Shown here one piece after another: positions 59,478 to 64,000 of a DNA stretch of 64,000 nucleotides. Made by a program: the position numbers and the translations under genes. The notes under the pieces were generated by a model that did no database searches, was not told where the DNA came from, and worked only from the letters and a program-made list of their open reading frames with translations. Position 1 is the stretch's first letter, and every line of letters starts with the position of its first letter. Source of the stretch: Polaribacter sp. (GTDB lineage Bacteria; Bacteroidota; Bacteroidia; Flavobacteriales; Flavobacteriaceae); the NCBI GenBank assembly GCA_029238315.1, contig JAQWGI010000033.1:62001-126000 (forward strand). Direction: 5' to 3'.

Positions 59478-59535
59478 AATTTAAATAGAACTAAGCAACA
59501 ACTTTGTTGTTAGAAAAACGATTAAACACCCTAGT

Positions 59536-59612
59536 TGTCATTTCGAGCGAAGTGTAACGAAGTCGAGAAATCTCATGGAAAGATTCCTCCTCATGCTTCG
59601 TTCGGAATGACA
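59536..59612. repeat. TGTCATTTCGAGCG...GGAATGACA repeat
   Basis: The 77-bp unit begins TGTCATTTCGAGCGAAGTG and ends CTTCGTTCGGAATGACA, with TGTCATT/AATGACA terminal repeats. The type (CATTTCGAGCGA...GAGAAATCTC) is common in flavobacterial intergenic DNA. No gene is seen in 59478-59713. Confidence 0.65.
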
Positions 59613-59635
59613 GTTCTCAGTTATTTTTGTGTTGA

Positions 59636-59684
59636 GGGAATCCAAATTTTCTTACTATAGATTCCTGTTTTCGCTGGAATGACA
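59636..59684. repeat. TGTCATTC family repeat (copy 3, internally shortened, inverted)
   Basis: GGGAATCCAAATTTTCTTAC and TATAGATTCCTGTTTTCGC followed by GGAATGACA match the inverted form of copies 1 and 2 (53045, 54721), with the middle part missing and one terminal repeat lost. Confidence 0.6.
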
Positions 59685-59713
59685 AAGAGCAAGTTTTTTT
59701 GTATTTTCGAAAG

Positions 59714-60796
59714 ATGGAATTACAACCTCCTTTTCGGAAAATTATTCATGTAGATATGGATGCATTTTATGCGTCTGTAGAACAATTGGATAATCCAGCT
59801 TTAAGAGGAAAACCACTAGCTGTTGGTGGAGATGAAATTCGTGGTGTTGTTTCTGCAGCAAGCTACGAAGCTAGAAAATTTGGAGTAAGATCTGCAATGA
59901 GCGGTGCTTTAGCAAAACAAAAATGTCCACATTTATTATTTGTTCCACCAAGATTTTCGAGATATAAAGAAATCTCTTCTAAAATCAGAGCCATTTTTTA
60001 TGAGTACACAGATTTGGTAGAACCGCTTTCTTTAGATGAGGCGTATTTAGATGTTACCGAAAATAAAAAAGGAAATCCATCTGCAAGTTTAGTTGCTGAA
60101 GAAATAAGAAAACGCATATTTGACGAATTAGAACTACGTGCTTCTGCCGGAATTTCCATCAATAAATTTATTGCAAAAGTTGCTTCGGACATCAACAAGC
60201 CAAATGGACAAAAAACGATAAATCCAGAAGAGGTTTTGCCTTTTTTAGAAGAACTATCGATCAATAAGTTTTATGGAGTTGGAAAAGTGACCGCAGCAAA
60301 AATGCATAATCACGGAATCTTTAGTGGTTTAGATTTAAAGCAAAAAACTCAAGAAGAGTTAATAAGGTTGTTTGGCAAATCTGGCGGTCAGTATTATCAT
60401 ATTGTTAGAGGAGTTCATAAAAGTGAGGTAAAAGCAAATCGCATTCAAAAATCAATTGCAGCAGAGCGCACTTTTAATCAAAACATTTCCTCCGAAATTT
60501 TTATGTTAGAACGATTAGAGAAAATTGCGGTTGAATTAGAAAAAAGAATGAAAAAAACCGAAACTAAAGGAAAAACGATTACACTAAAGATAAAGTATTC
60601 AGATTTTACGCAGCAAACCAGAAGTAAAACAGTTGCTTCTTTTATGCAAAAAAAAGAAGATTTTTTTCCGATTGTAAAAGAACTTTTATACCAAGAAAAA
60701 CTGAATAATTCAGTTAGGTTATTAGGTTTATCTTTCGGAAACCTAAATACAGAAAAGAAGGCTCCTGTTTTAGTACAGTTAAAATTTGATTTTTGA
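59714..60796 (+). CDS. dinB: DNA polymerase IV (Y family)
   Basis: DinB is a translesion DNA polymerase. The protein of 360 residues has IIHVDMDAFYASVEQLDNP (palm Asp residues DMDAF, about 10-28), ASYEARKFGVRSAM, VEPLSLDEAYLDVTENK (second catalytic Asp-Glu pair, about 98-114), SAGISINKFIAKVASDINKPNGQ and the little-finger part (about 235-350). ATG 59714 is chosen over a TTG five codons before. It is the only SOS-type polymerase gene seen; no umuD is adjacent. Confidence 0.96.
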   Translation: MELQPPFRKIIHVDMDAFYASVEQLDNPALRGKPLAVGGDEIRGVVSAASYEARKFGVRSAMSGALAKQKCPHLLFVPPRFSRYKEISSKIRAIFYEYTDLVEPLSLDEAYLDVTENKKGNPSASLVAEEIRKRIFDELELRASAGISINKFIAKVASDINKPNGQKTINPEEVLPFLEELSINKFYGVGKVTAAKMHNHGIFSGLDLKQKTQEELIRLFGKSGGQYYHIVRGVHKSEVKANRIQKSIAAERTFNQNISSEIFMLERLEKIAVELEKRMKKTETKGKTITLKIKYSDFTQQTRSKTVASFMQKKEDFFPIVKELLYQEKLNNSVRLLGLSFGNLNTEKKAPVLVQLKFDF

Positions 60797-60834
60797 TAGA
60801 CAACATCTTTCACTTCAATAGAAAAACACCTTAA

Positions 60835-61965
60835 ATGAATTACAGTTATTGGGAAATAAAAGAATGGTTTACAAACATTGATTTTACAATTGTAGGAAGC
60901 GGAATTGTAGGTTTAAGTTGTGCTTTAGAATTAAAAAGAAAATACCCTAAAGCAACTGTTTTAATTCTTGAAAAAGGAATGTTGCCGCAAGGGGCAAGTT
61001 CTAAAAACGCAGGTTTTGCATGCTTTGGTAGTATTTCTGAAATTATAGACGACTTAAGTTCACATACAGAACAAGAAGTATTTAACTTGGTAAAAAAACG
61101 TTGGGAAGGTCTGCAACTGCTACGTAAAAACTTAGGTGATAAAAACATCGATTTTCAACAAAATAAAGGTTTTGAGTTGTTTAATAACGCTGTTTCTTAC
61201 AAGGAGTGTTTATCTAAAAAAAAAGAAATCAATTCGCTTTTAAAACCAATTTTTAAAGACGCTGTTTTTTCAACATCGGCAAACATTTTTGGTTTTAACA
61301 AAATTGAACCAAATTATATTGTAAATAATTTTGAAGGGCAAATAGATACTGGAAAAATGATTTCTAAATTACTTTTAAAGGTTCAAAAAGCTGGAGTAAA
61401 GATTTTAAATAATAGCACGCTAGAACATTTTGAAGATACCAATAGTGGTGTTTTTCTTAAAACTAATAACACAGAGTTTACTACCAAAAACCTTTTAATT
61501 GCTACAAATGGTTTTGCAAAACAATTTATAAAAGAAGATGTAAAGCCAGCAAGAGCACAGGTGCTAATTACAAAACCGATTAAAAACCTACAAATTAAAG
61601 GAACCTTTCATTTAGATAAAGGCTATTATTATTTTAGAAATATTGATGATAGAATCTTATTTGGTGGCGGTAGAAATTTAGATTTTAAAACAGAGGCAAC
61701 TACAGATTTTGGACAAACAGAAATCATTCAAAACTCTTTAAAATCTATTTTAAAAGAAACAATTTTACCCAATACACCTTTTGAAATTGAACATTCTTGG
61801 AGTGGAATTATGGGTGTTGGAGATCAGAAAAAAGCAATTGTAAATCAACTTTCTACTCGTGTTTTTTATGGTGTTCGTTTGGGTGGAATGGGTGTTGCAA
61901 TTGGGAGTTTGATAGGTAAAGAATTGGCAGAATTAATAGATGATAAAAAAAAGAACAATATTTGA
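60835..61965 (+). CDS. FAD-dependent oxidoreductase (DAO family)
   Basis: This protein of 376 residues has the FAD motif DFTIVGSGIVGLSCALELKRKYP (16-38), the DAO signature LPQGASSKNAGFACFG (about 51-66), and the C-terminal SWSGIMGVGDQKKAIVNQL and GVRLGGMGVAIGSLIGKELAELI. Family members oxidise amines or amino acids such as glycine or D-amino acids. Downstream the next gene overlaps by 26 bp, so it belongs to the type III polyketide synthase locus by operon structure, where its role could be a late oxidation. It follows dinB by 38 bp. Confidence 0.85.
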   Translation: MNYSYWEIKEWFTNIDFTIVGSGIVGLSCALELKRKYPKATVLILEKGMLPQGASSKNAGFACFGSISEIIDDLSSHTEQEVFNLVKKRWEGLQLLRKNLGDKNIDFQQNKGFELFNNAVSYKECLSKKKEINSLLKPIFKDAVFSTSANIFGFNKIEPNYIVNNFEGQIDTGKMISKLLLKVQKAGVKILNNSTLEHFEDTNSGVFLKTNNTEFTTKNLLIATNGFAKQFIKEDVKPARAQVLITKPIKNLQIKGTFHLDKGYYYFRNIDDRILFGGGRNLDFKTEATTDFGQTEIIQNSLKSILKETILPNTPFEIEHSWSGIMGVGDQKKAIVNQLSTRVFYGVRLGGMGVAIGSLIGKELAELIDDKKKNNI

Positions 61966-63076
61966 TGTCGTAATTATTGGTGGTGGTTTGGCAGGACTCT
62001 GCAACGCTATTCATTTATCAAAATTTGATAAAAAAGTGCTGTTAATAGAGAAAAACAGCTACCCAAAACACAAGGTGTGCGGCGAGTATATTTCTAATGA
62101 AGCGCTACCTTATTTAGAGTATTTAGACGTAAACCCATTTAATTTTGGTGCCGTAAAAATTGATGAGTTTCAACTATCAACTACAAAAAATAAAATCATT
62201 TCAGCAAAATTACCTTTGGGCGGTTTTGGCATTTCTCGTTATCAATTAGATTTTATTTTATCAGAAAAAGCTAAAGAAAACAGCGTTAGTATATTGCAAG
62301 ATTCCATTTTAGATGTACAATTTACAAATGACATTTTTACAATTGAAAGCAAAGAAAACGGTGTTTTCAAGTCAAAAGTTTGCATAGGTGCTTTTGGCAA
62401 ACGCAGTGTATTAGATGTAAAAATGAATCGTGATTTTATTCAGAAAAAATCACCTTATCTGGGTGTAAAAATTCATGTAAAAGGAAACTTTAAAGAAAAT
62501 CAAGTTGCGCTTCACAATTTTAAAGGTGGATATTGTGGCGTTTCTAAAGTAGAAAACAACACAATTAATTTATGTTACATAACAGACTTCTCGTCTTTCA
62601 AAAAGTATAAAAATATTGACGATTTTCAAGAGAATGTTCTTTTTAAAAATCACTTTCTTAAAGAAATTTTTAAAAACGCTAAACCAGTTTTTGAAACTCC
62701 GTTAACAATCAGTCAAATTTCTTTTGAACCAAAAAAACCAGTAGAAAATCATCTAATTATGTGTGGTGATGCAGCAGGAATGATTCATCCTTTGTGTGGA
62801 AACGGAATGAGTATGGCAATTCAATCTGCACAAATGGCTTCTAAATTGATTCTAAATTATTTGAATGCTAAAAATGTTACAAGAAAAACTCTAGAAAATG
62901 AATATATTAGACAATGGAATAAAAGGTTTCGTTTTCGTTTAAAAGTAGGTCATTTTATTGCTTTTTTGTTCAGAAAAGATAAAATTGCTTCTATTTTACT
63001 TGAAGTTTTAAAGAAACTACCTTTTCTATTACCGATAATTATAAAATTTACACACGGAAAAACCATGAAAATATAA
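61940..63076 (+). CDS. FAD-dependent oxidoreductase, geranylgeranyl-reductase/hydroxylase-like
   Basis: This 378-residue flavoprotein has FDVVIIGGGLAGLCNAIHLSKF (8-29), the PKHKVCGEYISNEALPYL stretch (about 43-60) typical of the geranylgeranyl reductase and related hydroxylase group, and LIMCGDAAGMIHPLCGNGMSMAIQSAQMAS (about 272-301, second FAD motif). The C-terminal basic/hydrophobic tail may contact the membrane. Next to a methyltransferase and a type III polyketide synthase it resembles SrsC of Streptomyces (phenolic-lipid hydroxylase). It overlaps the previous gene by 26 bp and the next by one base. Confidence 0.85.
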   Translation: MIKKRTIFDVVIIGGGLAGLCNAIHLSKFDKKVLLIEKNSYPKHKVCGEYISNEALPYLEYLDVNPFNFGAVKIDEFQLSTTKNKIISAKLPLGGFGISRYQLDFILSEKAKENSVSILQDSILDVQFTNDIFTIESKENGVFKSKVCIGAFGKRSVLDVKMNRDFIQKKSPYLGVKIHVKGNFKENQVALHNFKGGYCGVSKVENNTINLCYITDFSSFKKYKNIDDFQENVLFKNHFLKEIFKNAKPVFETPLTISQISFEPKKPVENHLIMCGDAAGMIHPLCGNGMSMAIQSAQMASKLILNYLNAKNVTRKTLENEYIRQWNKRFRFRLKVGHFIAFLFRKDKIASILLEVLKKLPFLLPIIIKFTHGKTMKI

Positions 63077-63786
63077 TGCCCTTTTTAGTAGACACTTCCA
63101 AGAGATCTGATAAAGAAGAATTGATGGACGATTTTTCTATTGGCGGCGATTATTTGCGTGATGTTTTAGACAAATTAGAAAACATCAATCGTTGGTTGGG
63201 TGGAAATATAGTAACAGTAAATTCTTTAAAAAAAGTATTAAAAAATCACCCCAAAGAACAAGAACTTGTAATTGCAGATATTGGTTGCGGTCATGGAGAT
63301 ATTTTACGCGATGTTGCTAAATTTGGAAGAAAGCACGGGTATAAATTTAAATTAATTGGTATCGATGCAAATTCAACAGCCATTGAATACGCAAATGAAC
63401 TCTCTAAAAATTACCAGGAATTGTCTTTTGTAGTCGAAGATATTTTTTCTAATGATTTTAAAGACCGACAATTCGATATCGTTTTAGCGACTTTGTTTTT
63501 TCATCATTTTAAACAAAAACCATTAGTTTCTTTTTTAAACGATACTTTAAAACATACAAAAAAAGCAATTATTGTAAACGATTTACACAGGCATAGATTG
63601 GCTTATTATTTATTTAAATTACTATCGGTTTTTATAAGCAATAAAATGATAATTCATGATGGGTTAATTTCTGTATTAAGAGGTTTTAAACGAAAAGATT
63701 TAACAGTTATATCACAAAAAATAAATGTATCGCCTCAGGTTTCATGGAAATGGGCTTTTCGCTGGCGATGGATTATAGAAAGTTAG
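63076..63786 (+). CDS. SAM-dependent methyltransferase of the polyketide locus
   Basis: This protein of 236 residues has a class I core: ELVIADIGCGHGDILRDVAKFG (motif I, about 67-88), LIGIDANSTAIEYANEL, and FDIVLATLFFHHFKQKPLVSFL (about 134-155). A helical N-terminal part (SKRSDKEELMDDFSIGGDYLRDVLDKLENINRWLGG, about 8-43) is typical for methyltransferases near type III PKS genes of this phylum. It starts by TAATG overlap with the FAD gene. A phenolic hydroxyl or ring carbon is the likely target, as inference from context. Confidence 0.88.
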   Translation: MPFLVDTSKRSDKEELMDDFSIGGDYLRDVLDKLENINRWLGGNIVTVNSLKKVLKNHPKEQELVIADIGCGHGDILRDVAKFGRKHGYKFKLIGIDANSTAIEYANELSKNYQELSFVVEDIFSNDFKDRQFDIVLATLFFHHFKQKPLVSFLNDTLKHTKKAIIVNDLHRHRLAYYLFKLLSVFISNKMIIHDGLISVLRGFKRKDLTVISQKINVSPQVSWKWAFRWRWIIES

Positions 63787-63817
63787 AAGCTTGTTTTGTA
63801 AATAGATAAATATTAAT

Positions 63818-64000
63818 ATGAGTGTAAAAATAACAGCTGTTGCAAAGCAACTTCCAAAATACTATAGAGAAACAAAAGATATCATCCCTTTTGTAAAGGT
63901 TTGGATGCAAGGACAAGAAGAGCGTTTTCAAAGAAAAGTAATAAAACTTTTTGAAGGTGCTGGAGTAGACAAAAGATATTCTATTATGGATCCTGAAGAG
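63818..64000 (+). CDS. Type III polyketide synthase (partial, N-terminal 61 codons)
   Basis: The gene begins at ATG 63818 and continues past the right edge. The 61 codons seen (MSVKITAVAKQLPKYYRETK, then FVKVWMQGQEERFQRKVIKLF, EGAGVDKRYSIMDPEE) match the N-terminus of bacterial chalcone/stilbene synthase-like enzymes, including the conserved Arg-Tyr before the first active-site loop. The catalytic Cys-His-Asn triad is outside the window. With the upstream flavin and methyltransferase genes it forms a phenolic-lipid type cluster. It is 31 bp after the methyltransferase gene. Confidence 0.8.
   Translation, partial: MSVKITAVAKQLPKYYRETKDIIPFVKVWMQGQEERFQRKVIKLFEGAGVDKRYSIMDPEE

Overview
The window looks like a chromosome segment of a marine-type member of the Flavobacteriaceae (Bacteroidota). 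The evidence is a very AT-rich sequence, promoters of the Bacteroidota type (TAnnTTTG at -7 instead of TATAAT), almost no Shine-Dalgarno sequences, frequent TTG/GTG starts, TonB-dependent receptors with the family's usual N-terminal modules, a PorZ component of the type IX secretion system, and housekeeping proteins of flavobacterial character. The genus cannot be fixed from sequence reading alone. No rRNA, tRNA, CRISPR array, phage or insertion sequence was seen.

Left part (1-11.6 kb) is the most unusual. It holds an RND-type efflux pair (periplasmic adaptor and TolC), a divergent operon for an OprC-like copper receptor with a small CxxxCH protein, then a long minus-strand block: a Crp/Fnr regulator, a c-type cytochrome lipoprotein, thioredoxin, a small membrane protein, a TPMT-family thiol methyltransferase, cytochrome bd oxidase (cydA, cydB), a sulfide:quinone oxidoreductase-like flavoprotein and another small membrane protein. 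A 14-bp palindrome, GTAAC-N4-GTTAC, occurs at three non-coding positions here and serves four promoters, each time 22-23 nt from a -7 element. The Crp/Fnr gene, whose product carries an unusual cysteine cluster, sits 6 bp from one copy. I propose a regulon that handles sulfide and copper together: oxidise or methylate sulfide, respire through a copper-free oxidase, and recover copper.

Middle part (11.7-39.6 kb) is mostly housekeeping: tesB, a heme-receptor-like TonB protein with recO and porZ in one overlapping operon, trpS, tas, pgk, holB, mnmG, ybeY, a large DUF4175 coiled-coil protein, gltX, an SPFH protein, tatA and rnr. Two parS-like palindromes flank mnmG.

At 40.8-41.4 kb there is a 606-bp gene-free, extremely AT-rich stretch with four copies of a DnaA-box-like motif. 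Gene orientation switches around it (about two thirds minus to the left, about 70% plus to the right). Together with the parS-like sites this makes it a candidate replication origin, although dnaA is not next to it.

Right part (41.4-64 kb) carries rpiB, recA, dut, a flippase, gpsA, lysC with a divergent ACT-like protein, a Kelch-repeat protein with a probable homopolymer shift at its start, an NhaC antiporter, an M28 peptidase, pheS, gdhA, a LysE exporter, dinB, and at the edge a type III polyketide synthase locus (two FAD enzymes, a methyltransferase, the start of the synthase). Between 53.0 and 59.7 kb several intergenic gaps are filled with dispersed repeats ending in TGTCATTC/GAATGACA.
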